From Acetobacteraceae bacterium (GTDB lineage Bacteria; Pseudomonadota; Alphaproteobacteria; Acetobacterales; Acetobacteraceae): DNA of 5,583 bases. The notes beneath the pieces are model-generated. The model ran no database searches and was not told the origin of the DNA. It saw only the letters and a program-made list of their open reading frames with translations. Where the stretch lies: contig CANHTE010000128.1 of NCBI GenBank assembly GCA_947462945.1, positions 1-5,583 of the forward strand. The letters are read 5' to 3'. Numbering within the stretch: the stretch's first letter is position 1; each line of letters starts with the position of its first letter. This document shows positions 1 to 5,583 of this stretch, one piece after another. A program made the position numbers and the translations under genes.

Positions 1-1
1 G

Positions 2-394
2 AAGCTGGGCACCGTGCAGCTGCAGCGCTTCGTCGCCGCGCATGATGTGGGGCGCGCCATCAACCCGACGCTGGTGGAGGGGCAGATCCATGGCGGCATT
101 GCCCAGGGCATCGGCCTGGCGCTGATGGAGGAATACATCCCCGGCCGTACCGAGAATCTGCATGACTACCTGATCCCGAGTTTTGGCGATGTGCCCCCCA
201 TCGACTGCATCCTGATCGAGGAGCGTGAGCCGCTTGGGCCCTATGGCGCGAAGGGCGTCGGCGAACCCGCGCTGGTGGCGACGGCCCCGGCGATCTTTTC
301 CGCCATCCGGGATGCGACGGGGGCGGAGTGCCATCGGATTCCGGCGCTGCCGCATCGGGTGCTGGAAGCGTTGAAGGGGACGGGGCGATGGTAA
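2..394 (+). CDS. Molybdenum hydroxylase large subunit, C-terminal end (xanthine dehydrogenase family), 5'-truncated
   Basis: This is the last 130 codons of a molybdopterin-binding subunit; the reading frame is open to the window edge, so the start lies upstream. Visible family signatures are HDVGRAINP followed by LVEGQIHGGIAQGIG, then GAKGVGEPAL. In the xanthine dehydrogenase family the Glu of the GVGE motif (codon 263-265) is the active-site base next to the Mo centre. The enzyme class hydroxylates a C-H bond of an N-heterocycle or aldehyde using water, normally with 2Fe-2S and FAD partners, which are not in the window. The protein ends with the usual PHRVLEAL-type tail, so the 3' end looks intact. 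The next gene is of the 6-hydroxynicotinate reductase family, which makes an N-heterocyclic acid such as a nicotinate-like compound a reasonable but unproven substrate. The family call is firm; the substrate is inference. Confidence 0.93.
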   Translation, partial: KLGTVQLQRFVAAHDVGRAINPTLVEGQIHGGIAQGIGLALMEEYIPGRTENLHDYLIPSFGDVPPIDCILIEEREPLGPYGAKGVGEPALVATAPAIFSAIRDATGAECHRIPALPHRVLEALKGTGRW

Positions 395-402
395 GAAAAA
401 GA

Positions 403-526
403 GGCCTCCGGCGGCTGGGGCCATTGGCCCCAGACCCCAGCCATTGGGGCAGCGCCCAACCTGGCAAGTTTGGGGATTCGCCAAGGATCGGGGTCTGGGG
501 CCTTTCGGCCCCAGCCGCCGGAGGCC
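403..526. repeat. Long imperfect palindrome (nested hairpin) between the Mo-hydroxylase and reductase genes
   Basis: The outer arms, 403-422 (GGCCTCCGGCGGCTGGGGCC) and 507-526, are perfect 20-nt inverted repeats. A second perfect pair of 13 nt follows inside (426-438 with 490-502), separated only by a small 3x4-nt internal loop. The core 439-489 can pair further but imperfectly. Each half also holds a local 8-bp hairpin of the form CTGGGGCC-loop-GGCCCCAG: 415-433 with loop ATT and 495-514 with loop TTTC. The element fills nearly all of the 136-bp gap. It has no visible coding content, and I see no target-site duplication. It resembles dispersed intergenic palindromic repeats (REP/MITE-like) of GC-rich bacteria, but copy number cannot be judged from one window. 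On the minus strand it is followed by TCTTTTTCTT (402-393), as in an intrinsic terminator. Confidence 0.85.
520..524 (+). promoter_or_regulatory. Ribosome binding site inside the palindrome, sets the reductase start
   Basis: GGAGG lies 6 nt upstream of ATG 531. It supports that start over the in-frame upstream codon at 444, which would place 29 extra residues inside the palindrome. The motif is within the right arm of the 20-nt inverted repeat, so it would be base-paired if the long hairpin forms in mRNA. Confidence 0.75.
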
Positions 527-530
527 CTTC

Positions 531-2000
531 ATGGTAGATCGCACCTCCATCTTCGGCGCGGCCGAGGCCGATGGCATCGTCCGCTGCGATGCCTGCCCCG
601 TGCTGTGCCGTATCCGCCCCGGCCGCGCTGGTGCTTGCCATCGCTATGCCAATGAAGATGGCCGCCTGGTCCGCACGGACCCTTTGGTGCTGCTGACCGG
701 GACCGATGCGCCGCTCGTTCCCTTCCTGGAAGCCTCCGAGGATTGGGATGGCGGCATCACGCGCGACACCTTCGTCACCGCCATTGGCGCCGGCACCACC
801 TATCCCGACTACAAGCCCGCCCCCTTCATCGTCGGCGGCCGGCATGCGGGGGTGGACACGGTGACGGTCGTGACCGAGGGCATCTTCAGCTATTGCGGCC
901 TCAAGGCGAAAATAGACACCGACCGGCATCTCGGCCCCGAAGCCGCCCGCGTGATGCATGAGGGCGAGCAGATCGGCCATGTGACCACCGCCGAATATGG
1001 CTCCCAGATGCTCAGTATCGGCGGCGTGCGGCATTTGACCGGCGGCTCCAAGCGCGAGGGCAATGTGACCTGCGCGGCCATGTTGGCGCTCTGTTCCAAG
1101 CAGGCCATCGAGGTGCAGATTGAGGGCGGTTCCACGCTGGTGCTTCAGGCCGGCGCTGCGCCCATCGTGAATGGCGTGCCGGAGACGCGCATGCGGGTGG
1201 GCTGCGGCAGCGCGGCGGTGGGCATTTTCGCGCAGCAATGGCAGGGGCATGTGGATGAGGTCATCGTGGTGGATGACCACATCACCGGCGTGTTGACCGA
1301 GCACCAGGCCGGGAAATGCCTGAACATGCGCCCCTCTGGCATTCGCGTGCGTGGGCGTCGCTCGACGCCCGGGCGCTATTTCCAGGTGGCGCATCCGGGC
1401 AGCGGCTGGGGCGGGACCGATGTGACGGACCCGCTGAGCCTGATCGAGAGCATTGACCCCAAGCTCGCCTGGCCCGGGCTGCGCCTGTTGCTCACCAGCA
1501 CGACGGGCGAGGACTCACTGTATGTGGAGTTGGATGAGGCGCTGCGCCCTATCCCCGCCACGGCCCCGGTGGCGGTCGCGAAAAGCGTCGCCCGCATCGG
1601 CGAGAATTGCGAACCGGCGCTGACCTCCATTTTGTTCATGGCCGGCGCGGGCGGCTCGCTGCGGGCTGGCGTGACCGAAAACCCCATCCTGTTGACGCGG
1701 GCCGTGCAGCGCGGTGAGGTGCGCATCACAATGGGAGGGGCGCCCTGCTACCTCTTTCCGGGAGGTGGGATCACCCTCATGGCGGATGTGCTGCGCCTGC
1801 CCGACAAGGCCTTCGGCCACGTGCCCACGCCCGCCCTGGTTGCGCCGCTGGAATTCACCTTGCGCGCCGATCTCTATGCCGCGCTGGGCGGGCATATGGA
1901 CCAGGTGCTCAGCCTCGCCGCCTTGCTGGAACAGCAGGGCGAGGCTGCCATTCGCGCGCCCTGGGATGCGGAAAACCCCTGGCCGGGCGCGCCTGGATGA
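531..2000 (+). CDS. 6-hydroxynicotinate reductase family Fe-S protein
   Basis: The 489-residue product matches the protein family annotated in many alpha- and betaproteobacteria as 6-hydroxynicotinate reductase. The namesake enzyme (Hnr of Eubacterium barkeri) reduces 6-hydroxynicotinate to the tetrahydro-6-oxo form with reduced ferredoxin. The N-terminus has a cysteine cluster CX2CX3CX9C (Cys19, 22, 26, 36; CDACPVLC then GACHRY), suitable for a 4Fe-4S cluster. Further conserved-looking blocks are FVTAIGAGTTYPDYKPAPF, VVTEGIFSYCG, HLTGGSKREG, MRVGCGSAAVG, VVDDHITGVLTEHQAGK and MGGAPCYLFPGGGIT. There is no signal peptide or membrane segment, so it is probably cytoplasmic. The start at 531 has GGAGG at 6 nt. 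The stop overlaps the next start as ATGA, so the two are probably translationally coupled. Family membership is recalled from sequence signatures and quite sure; the reaction in this presumably aerobic organism is uncertain, so no symbol is given. Confidence 0.85.
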   Translation: MVDRTSIFGAAEADGIVRCDACPVLCRIRPGRAGACHRYANEDGRLVRTDPLVLLTGTDAPLVPFLEASEDWDGGITRDTFVTAIGAGTTYPDYKPAPFIVGGRHAGVDTVTVVTEGIFSYCGLKAKIDTDRHLGPEAARVMHEGEQIGHVTTAEYGSQMLSIGGVRHLTGGSKREGNVTCAAMLALCSKQAIEVQIEGGSTLVLQAGAAPIVNGVPETRMRVGCGSAAVGIFAQQWQGHVDEVIVVDDHITGVLTEHQAGKCLNMRPSGIRVRGRRSTPGRYFQVAHPGSGWGGTDVTDPLSLIESIDPKLAWPGLRLLLTSTTGEDSLYVELDEALRPIPATAPVAVAKSVARIGENCEPALTSILFMAGAGGSLRAGVTENPILLTRAVQRGEVRITMGGAPCYLFPGGGITLMADVLRLPDKAFGHVPTPALVAPLEFTLRADLYAALGGHMDQVLSLAALLEQQGEAAIRAPWDAENPWPGAPG

Positions 2001-2890
2001 TGCACCGCCCCGGCACGGACTGGCCGCCCCCCCGCCGGACCTTGCTGCCGGATGGCCGCCTGCATTTGCAGGATGGCCCGATAGACCTCGTCATCGGCAT
2101 TGAGGGCGCGCGCCCTGTGGTGATCGAGGCGCGCGAGGCCGCCTGGCAGGCGCTGCACGGCGTGCTGCCGGCCCTCTCTCGGGACCTGGCCGTGCTGCGG
2201 GCGCCGCTGTTCGGCCGCATGCCGGCGCTGACGCATCCGGTTGCCAAGCGCATGGCCGAGGCCGCCTGGCCACACCGGATGCATTTCGTGACACCCATGG
2301 TGGCGGTGGCCGGCGCGGTGGCCGAGCATGTGCTGCTGGCCATCCTCACCGTGCCGGGCATCAGCCTGGCGCATGTCAATAATGGCGGGGATATCGCGCT
2401 GCATCTCTCGCCCGCCAGCACCCTGCGCGTCGGTCTGATCGAGGATCCTTCGCGGCCGGAGCCCAGCGGGTTGGCGGTGATCCGGGGCGGGGATGCGGTG
2501 CGGGGCATCGCCACTTCCGGCTGGCGCGGGCGCAGCTTTTCGCGGGGCATCGCCGATGCGGTGACGGTGCTGGCCGCCCGCGCGCCGGAGGCCGATGCGG
2601 CGGCCAGCATCATCGCCAATGCGGTGGATGCGGACCACCCGGCCATCCAGCGGATGCGTGCCTGCGACCTTGATCCCGACAGCGACCTGAAGGACCTTCA
2701 GGTCACCGTCGCGGTGGGGGATTTGCCGGAGGAAGTGGTGGCGGCGGCGCTGGACGCCGGTGAGCGAAGCGCCGAAAATCTCCTGGCGCGCGGGCTGATC
2801 CTGGGCGCCTGCCTGCGTTTGCAGGGCCGCATGCGCCTGGTGGGGGCGGCCGGCGTCCTCGCCGCGATGGAGCACGCGACGAGCTCATGA
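1997..2890 (+). CDS. UPF0280 family protein (ApbE-like)
   Basis: This 297-residue protein, of typical length for UPF0280, has the landmarks of that family, which is structurally related to ApbE flavin transferases. These are TPMVAVAGAVAEHVL (about residues 99-113), HVNNGGDIAL (126-135) and ATSGWRGRSFSRGIADAVTV (172-191). In true ApbE proteins the corresponding Gly/Asp and Thr-Ser regions bind FAD and Mg2+ and the enzyme attaches FMN to target proteins. Whether UPF0280 members do this is not established as far as I know. There is no export signal, unlike classical periplasmic ApbE. The ATG at 1997 overlaps the reductase stop (ATGA); a second ATG at 2000 is equally possible, and no strong Shine-Dalgarno is visible, consistent with coupled translation. 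The tight link suggests a role in maturation or activity of the reductase or the Mo-hydroxylase. Confidence 0.85.
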   Translation: MMHRPGTDWPPPRRTLLPDGRLHLQDGPIDLVIGIEGARPVVIEAREAAWQALHGVLPALSRDLAVLRAPLFGRMPALTHPVAKRMAEAAWPHRMHFVTPMVAVAGAVAEHVLLAILTVPGISLAHVNNGGDIALHLSPASTLRVGLIEDPSRPEPSGLAVIRGGDAVRGIATSGWRGRSFSRGIADAVTVLAARAPEADAAASIIANAVDADHPAIQRMRACDLDPDSDLKDLQVTVAVGDLPEEVVAAALDAGERSAENLLARGLILGACLRLQGRMRLVGAAGVLAAMEHATSS

Positions 2891-3062
2891 CGAAAGGTGG
2901 CGGTAAATCAATGTGATGCCGCCCTGGCGGGGCCGCGTCTTCGATACCATTTCTGCGATGTATCTCGTGCAGCAACTGATCACGCTTTCGCCACCTTCCC
3001 AGCGAATCATCGGAGGCTGTGCTGCATCACCAGCGCGAGCCAAGCCCCGGTTTACCGGGCAA

Positions 3063-3069
3063 GAGGAGG
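3063..3069 (+). promoter_or_regulatory. Strong ribosome binding site of the repeat-protein gene
   Basis: GAGGAGG sits 5 nt before ATG 3075 and is the best Shine-Dalgarno in the window. It decides the start over in-frame upstream codons near 2913-2916, which have no such site. A small hairpin CCCGG-TTTA-CCGGG (3046-3059) ends 3 nt before it. The 184-bp gap upstream (2891-3074) must hold any promoter, but I see no convincing -35/-10 pair; TTCGAT at 2940 with TATCTC at 2961 is only a weak candidate. Confidence 0.75.
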
Positions 3070-3074
3070 CCCAG

Positions 3075-3683
3075 ATGAACACATTCGACCCGCGGCTACA
3101 CCGGCGCCTTCTCATCGTGAAGCTTGCAGTCCTGGGTGGAGTTGCCGCGCAGGGTGACGCCCTGGCGCAGGGCACCAAATCCGGCCCACGCCCCCCCCAA
3201 TCCGGCTTGACCGATGCCGACCCGAGTGATGCGGCAGGCAATGGCCGCGGCGGCACGGCACCCCGGCCAGAGCAGCGTGCCACCGATGCCGATCCAAACG
3301 ACCCGGCTGGTGGCGGCCGAGGCGGCAACGCGCCCCGGCAGGGCCAAAGCGATGCCGACCCGACGGACCCGCCCGGCGGTGGGCGCGGTGGCAATGCGCC
3401 CCGGCAGGGCCAAAGCGATTCCGACCCGACGGACCCGCCCGGCGGTGGGCGCGGCGGCAATGCGCCCCGGCAGGGCCAAAGCGATTCCGACCCGACGGAC
3501 CCGCCCGGCGGTGGGCGCGGCGGCAATGCCCCCCGGCAAGGTCAAAGCGATGCCGACCCGACGGACCCGCCCGGTGGCGGCCGCGGTGGCAACCGCCCGG
3601 CACCGAGCGGCCCGACCGACACGGATCCGAGCGACGCACCAGGGCGCGGCCGCGGCGGCCGGCCCGAGCAAAAAGGAGCCTGA
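3075..3683 (+). CDS. Probable secreted low-complexity repeat protein, function unknown
   Basis: The 202-residue product is not recognised as a characterised family. Residues 1-31 look like a signal peptide: basic n-region (RLHRR), hydrophobic LLIVKLAVLGGVAA (with one Lys), and an ALA site predicting cleavage after Ala31. Residues 46-202 are seven tandem units with consensus [ST]D[AST]DPxDxxGxGRGG followed by N-APRQGQ in the core units. The mature part has no Cys and no aromatic residue, and almost no aliphatic ones (one Leu at 45), so it should be intrinsically disordered. Each unit has three Asp and about two Arg, so charge is roughly balanced. The frame is supported by the strong Shine-Dalgarno, the signal peptide and mainly third-position differences between units: all three between units 4 and 5 are silent. 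It could be an envelope or matrix-associated protein; cation binding by the DxDPxD runs is speculation. It converges with the lipoprotein gene, 12 bp between stops. Confidence 0.75.
   Translation: MNTFDPRLHRRLLIVKLAVLGGVAAQGDALAQGTKSGPRPPQSGLTDADPSDAAGNGRGGTAPRPEQRATDADPNDPAGGGRGGNAPRQGQSDADPTDPPGGGRGGNAPRQGQSDSDPTDPPGGGRGGNAPRQGQSDSDPTDPPGGGRGGNAPRQGQSDADPTDPPGGGRGGNRPAPSGPTDTDPSDAPGRGRGGRPEQKGA
3210..3680 (+). repeat. Seven-unit 66-bp tandem repeat array within the coding region
   Basis: Units begin at 3210 (72 bp), 3282, 3348, 3414, 3480 (66 bp each), 3546 (69 bp) and 3615 (66 bp to the last sense codon). The three units at 3348, 3414 and 3480 are nearly identical: 2 differences between the first two, 3 between the next two. 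The flanking units are much more diverged, especially the first and last. This pattern points to recent internal expansion. All lengths are multiples of three, so copy-number change keeps the frame, and other frames also stay open through the array. Confidence 0.95.
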
Positions 3684-3684
3684 C

Positions 3685-3708
3685 CGCGCTGGCCGTCAGG
3701 CCAGGGCG
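3685..3708. terminator. Possible hairpin between convergent genes
   Basis: The stem 3685-3694 with 3699-3708 (core CTGGCC-GTCA-GGCCAG, one G-G mismatch) starts just after the repeat-gene stop and includes the stop codon of the minus-strand lipoprotein gene in its loop. On the minus strand a T5 run follows about 10 nt later (complement of 3674-3670); on the plus strand no T-run follows. It may help end transcription from one or both sides, but it is a weak intrinsic terminator at best. Confidence 0.35.
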
Positions 3709-4709
3709 TAGAGAAGCAAAAGGGATTGCTGCCACGGGCTCTGGTTGTCATCCGACACCAGGGCCACGAGGTCCCGGCCTGCATGCCGCGCTACGGCCAC
3801 GCCCTCCCAGTTCTCAGCCGGCGCGTCGGGGGGCATTTCAAGCCATGTCTGGCCCGTGAGGGGCGGCGCACCGCGCAGGATTTCGGCCGGGAGATGCGCC
3901 AGACGCGCCCCGAACCCACCAAACAGCGAGAAGCGGCGCTCCAGCACCAGCGCGCCGCCATCGGGGAGGGGCGCCACATCCGTAGGTTCCAGCCCGGGGG
4001 CGGGGAGGTAGCTGGTCGGCTGCCAGGTGACGCGCCCGGCCTGCCATGTGCCGAACCAGGCCGCGCGCGTTTCCTGCCCTGCCGGGCCGTGCAGTTGTTC
4101 CGCCAGCGCCAGCAACCGGCCATCGGCCAATGGGGTCAGGCCCTCCAGCCCCCCATTCGCCGGTGCTGCCGCGAGGCCCGGTGGCGCTTCGATGGGCGTT
4201 CCGGCACCGGCGATATCGCGGTAGCGCATCACGCGGTGCTGCCGCTCAAACGCCACCAGCCAATCCCCCTGGGGCAGGCGCGCCAGGCTCTCGGCATCCC
4301 CCGCCGTGCCGCGCCGCAAGGGCGCACCCGCAGCATCCCGCAAGGGGCCGTGAAGAACCTCGCCCAAGCCGGCCAGGCGGCCCTGCCGCAAAATGAGGCG
4401 TGAGCGCCACCAACGCCCCAGATCGCTGACGGCGGTGATGGTCAGGTCCGGCTCCAGATGCAAGCCGGACAAGCCGCCGAAACCCCAGGCCGCCGTGTTC
4501 AGCGTCAGGCCCCCCAGCGGCACCAGGAAGGGTCGGGAGGGCGGATCAAGCGCGAGGGGGACGGCGGAAGGGGCATCCGCATGGGCAGCGCAGGCCGATA
4601 ACAGCCCCGACCCCGCCAGCAGGGCAGCACGACGGTTCAGACGATCACCGCGCGCGCGAGCGCTGCCCCGCGGCTCACAGGATGGCGGCGGCTCGCTCGG
4701 CGGAGGCAC
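3696..4709 (-). CDS. Lipoprotein with phytase-like esterase domain (PF13449 / COG4246 type)
   Basis: The product carries the recurring blocks of the 'esterase-like activity of phytase' domain, probably a beta-propeller: [13 protein letters not shown] with [27 protein letters not shown] with [50 protein letters not shown] and a C-terminal NWEGVAV with [12 protein letters not shown]. Catalysis has not been clearly shown for this group; binding or hydrolysis of a phosphorylated substrate is only suggested by the name. The N-terminal region has a lipoprotein signal, [16 protein letters not shown], with lipobox LSAC and Cys codon at 4592-4590, so the protein is probably membrane-anchored and faces the periplasm. 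The start is unclear. The only standard codon upstream of the signal is GTG 4709 (GAGG 9 nt before it), overlapping cobT by 35 bp and giving 337 residues with a 23-residue Pro/Arg-rich leader. The signal itself would begin naturally at CTG 4640, which has no clear Shine-Dalgarno. The gene follows cobT closely and is probably cotranscribed with it. Confidence 0.88.
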   Translation of the reverse strand: MPPPSEPPPSCEPRGSARARGDRLNRRAALLAGSGLLSACAAHADAPSAVPLALDPPSRPFLVPLGGLTLNTAAWGFGGLSGLHLEPDLTITAVSDLGRWWRSRLILRQGRLAGLGEVLHGPLRDAAGAPLRRGTAGDAESLARLPQGDWLVAFERQHRVMRYRDIAGAGTPIEAPPGLAAAPANGGLEGLTPLADGRLLALAEQLHGPAGQETRAAWFGTWQAGRVTWQPTSYLPAPGLEPTDVAPLPDGGALVLERRFSLFGGFGARLAHLPAEILRGAPPLTGQTWLEMPPDAPAENWEGVAVARHAGRDLVALVSDDNQSPWQQSLLLLYALA

Positions 4710-5583
4710 GGTGCCAGGCCTCGGCGGCGTCTTCGTCGAACAATTCGGTCAGCTTCTTCATCATGGTGCCGCCCAGCTCCTCGGCATCCACGATGGTGAC
4801 GGCGCGGCGGTAATAGCGCGTGACATCATGCCCGATGCCGATGGCAATGAGCTCCACCGCGTTGCGGCTTTCGATCTCCTTGATCACCTCGCGCAGATGG
4901 CGCTCCAGGTAATTGCCGGGATTGACCGAGAGCGTGCTGTCATCCACCGGCGCGCCATCGCTGATGACCATGAGGATGCGGCGATGCTCGGTGCGGGCGA
5001 GGATGCGCTTATAGGCCCAGTGCAGCGCCTCGCCGTCGATGTTTTCCTTGAGCAGCCCCTCGCGCAGCATGAGGCCGATGGCCCGGCGCGAGCGGCGCCA
5101 GGGCGCGTCAGCGCCCTTGTAGATGATGTGGCGCAGGTCATTCAGGCGGCCGGGATTGCGCGGCTTGCCCTCCTGTACCCATCTTTCACGGGACTGCCCG
5201 CCCTTCCAGGCGCGCGTGGTGAAGCCCAGGATTTCCACCTTCACGCCGCAGCGCTCCAGCGTGCGGGCCAGGATATCGGCGCACATGGCGGCGACGGTGA
5301 TGGGCCGGCCGCGCATCGAACCGGAATTGTCGATCAGCAGCGTCACGACGGTGTCGCGGAAATCCGCCTCGCGCTCGTGCTTGTAGGAGAGGGCTAGCGT
5401 GGGGTTCGCCACGACGCGCGCGAGGCGCGCGACGTCGAGGATGCCCTCCTCCAGGTCGAAATCCCAGGCGCGCTGCTGCTGCGCCATCAGGCGGCGCTGC
5501 AGGCGGTTGGCGAGCTTCGAGACGACGCCCTGTAGATGTTGCAGCTGCTGGTCCAGCTGCTGGCGGAGCCGTGTCAGCTCATC
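4675..5583 (-). CDS. cobT: Aerobic cobaltochelatase subunit CobT, C-terminal part (5'-truncated by window)
   Basis: These 302 codons are the C-terminal half of CobT; the frame runs open past the window end, so ATG 5487 is internal, not the start. CobT works with CobS (AAA+ ATPase) and CobN to insert Co2+ into hydrogenobyrinic acid a,c-diamide in the oxygen-dependent cobalamin pathway, in the cytoplasm. The visible part is the von Willebrand A-like domain. It has the MIDAS metal motif DNSGSM (5331-5314), then [16 protein letters not shown], the second conserved block [19 protein letters not shown] (Asp in SDGAP near 4966-4952) and [18 protein letters not shown] near the end. The preceding segment [18 protein letters not shown] leading to [11 protein letters not shown] is typical of the linker before this domain. 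All key MIDAS residues are present and the C-terminus looks complete, so the gene appears functional. cobS would be expected upstream, to the right of the window. Confidence 0.96.
   Translation of the reverse strand, partial: DELTRLRQQLDQQLQHLQGVVSKLANRLQRRLMAQQQRAWDFDLEEGILDVARLARVVANPTLALSYKHEREADFRDTVVTLLIDNSGSMRGRPITVAAMCADILARTLERCGVKVEILGFTTRAWKGGQSRERWVQEGKPRNPGRLNDLRHIIYKGADAPWRRSRRAIGLMLREGLLKENIDGEALHWAYKRILARTEHRRILMVISDGAPVDDSTLSVNPGNYLERHLREVIKEIESRNAVELIAIGIGHDVTRYYRRAVTIVDAEELGGTMMKKLTELFDEDAAEAWHRASAERAAAIL

Noticed and set aside
444..530. In-frame N-terminal extension of the reductase gene from ATG 444
   Set aside because: The added residues lie in the palindrome, have no family resemblance, and ATG 531 has a good Shine-Dalgarno at 6 nt.
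60..1394. 444-codon open frame on the minus strand
   Set aside because: It lies opposite two genes with clear family motifs; its His/Arg/Pro/Ala-rich translation is a typical GC-rich shadow.
1874..2875. 333-codon open frame on the minus strand
   Set aside because: It is antisense to the UPF0280 gene, with shadow-like composition and no recognisable domain.
2919..2930. Terminator after the UPF0280 gene (CCGCC-CT-GGCGG)
   Set aside because: The stem is short with a two-base loop and no T-run follows.
2913..3074. Longer N-terminus for the repeat protein starting near 2913-2916
   Set aside because: There is no Shine-Dalgarno there, whereas ATG 3075 has GAGGAGG and is followed directly by a plausible signal peptide.
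3210..3680. CRISPR array
   Set aside because: Units are contiguous coding repeats with no unique spacers of constant length between short repeats.
2885..3735. Several 165-213-codon open frames through the repeat array in other frames and on the minus strand
   Set aside because: The repeat lengths are multiples of three, so all frames stay open; base differences between units are mainly third-position in the chosen frame only.
4393..5397. 334-codon open frame on the plus strand
   Set aside because: It is antisense to cobT and the start of the lipoprotein gene, both supported by strong motifs.

Overview
The window is GC-rich, has short intergenic gaps, and carries alphaproteobacterial-type genes: an aerobic-pathway CobT, a molybdenum hydroxylase and a COG4246-like lipoprotein. 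This fits a Rhodospirillales/Acetobacteraceae-like alphaproteobacterium (Roseomonas-type). That placement is inferred from gene families and composition, not from a marker gene.

Left part (1-2890, plus strand): a catabolic-looking cluster. It begins with the C-terminal end of a xanthine-dehydrogenase-family molybdopterin-binding subunit. A 124-bp palindromic intergenic element follows. Next is an Fe-S protein of the family annotated as 6-hydroxynicotinate reductase. Its stop codon overlaps, as ATGA, the start of a UPF0280/ApbE-like protein. Together these suggest hydroxylation followed by reduction of an N-heterocyclic acid, with the ApbE-like protein as a possible flavin-handling partner. 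The true substrate cannot be read from the sequence.

Middle (2891-3683, plus strand): after a 184-bp gap lies a small gene with a strong ribosome binding site. It encodes a probable secreted, low-complexity protein built from seven roughly 22-residue D/P/G/R-rich repeats (66-bp DNA units). I do not recognise a characterised family. Synonymous differences between repeat units support this reading frame over the other frames left open by the array.

Right part (3696-5583, minus strand): a phytase-like-esterase-domain lipoprotein gene lies downstream of, and apparently overlaps, the 3' end of cobT. CobT is a subunit of the aerobic cobaltochelatase of vitamin B12 synthesis, and its N-terminal part is outside the window. 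This pair converges on the repeat-protein gene with only 12 bp between stop codons.

The main points for a second look are: the palindrome that buries the Shine-Dalgarno sequence of the reductase gene and also looks like a minus-strand terminator; the recently expanded repeat protein; the reductase/ApbE-like pairing; and the unclear start of the lipoprotein gene, whose best signal peptide begins at a CTG codon. I saw no tRNA, rRNA, CRISPR array or transposase.
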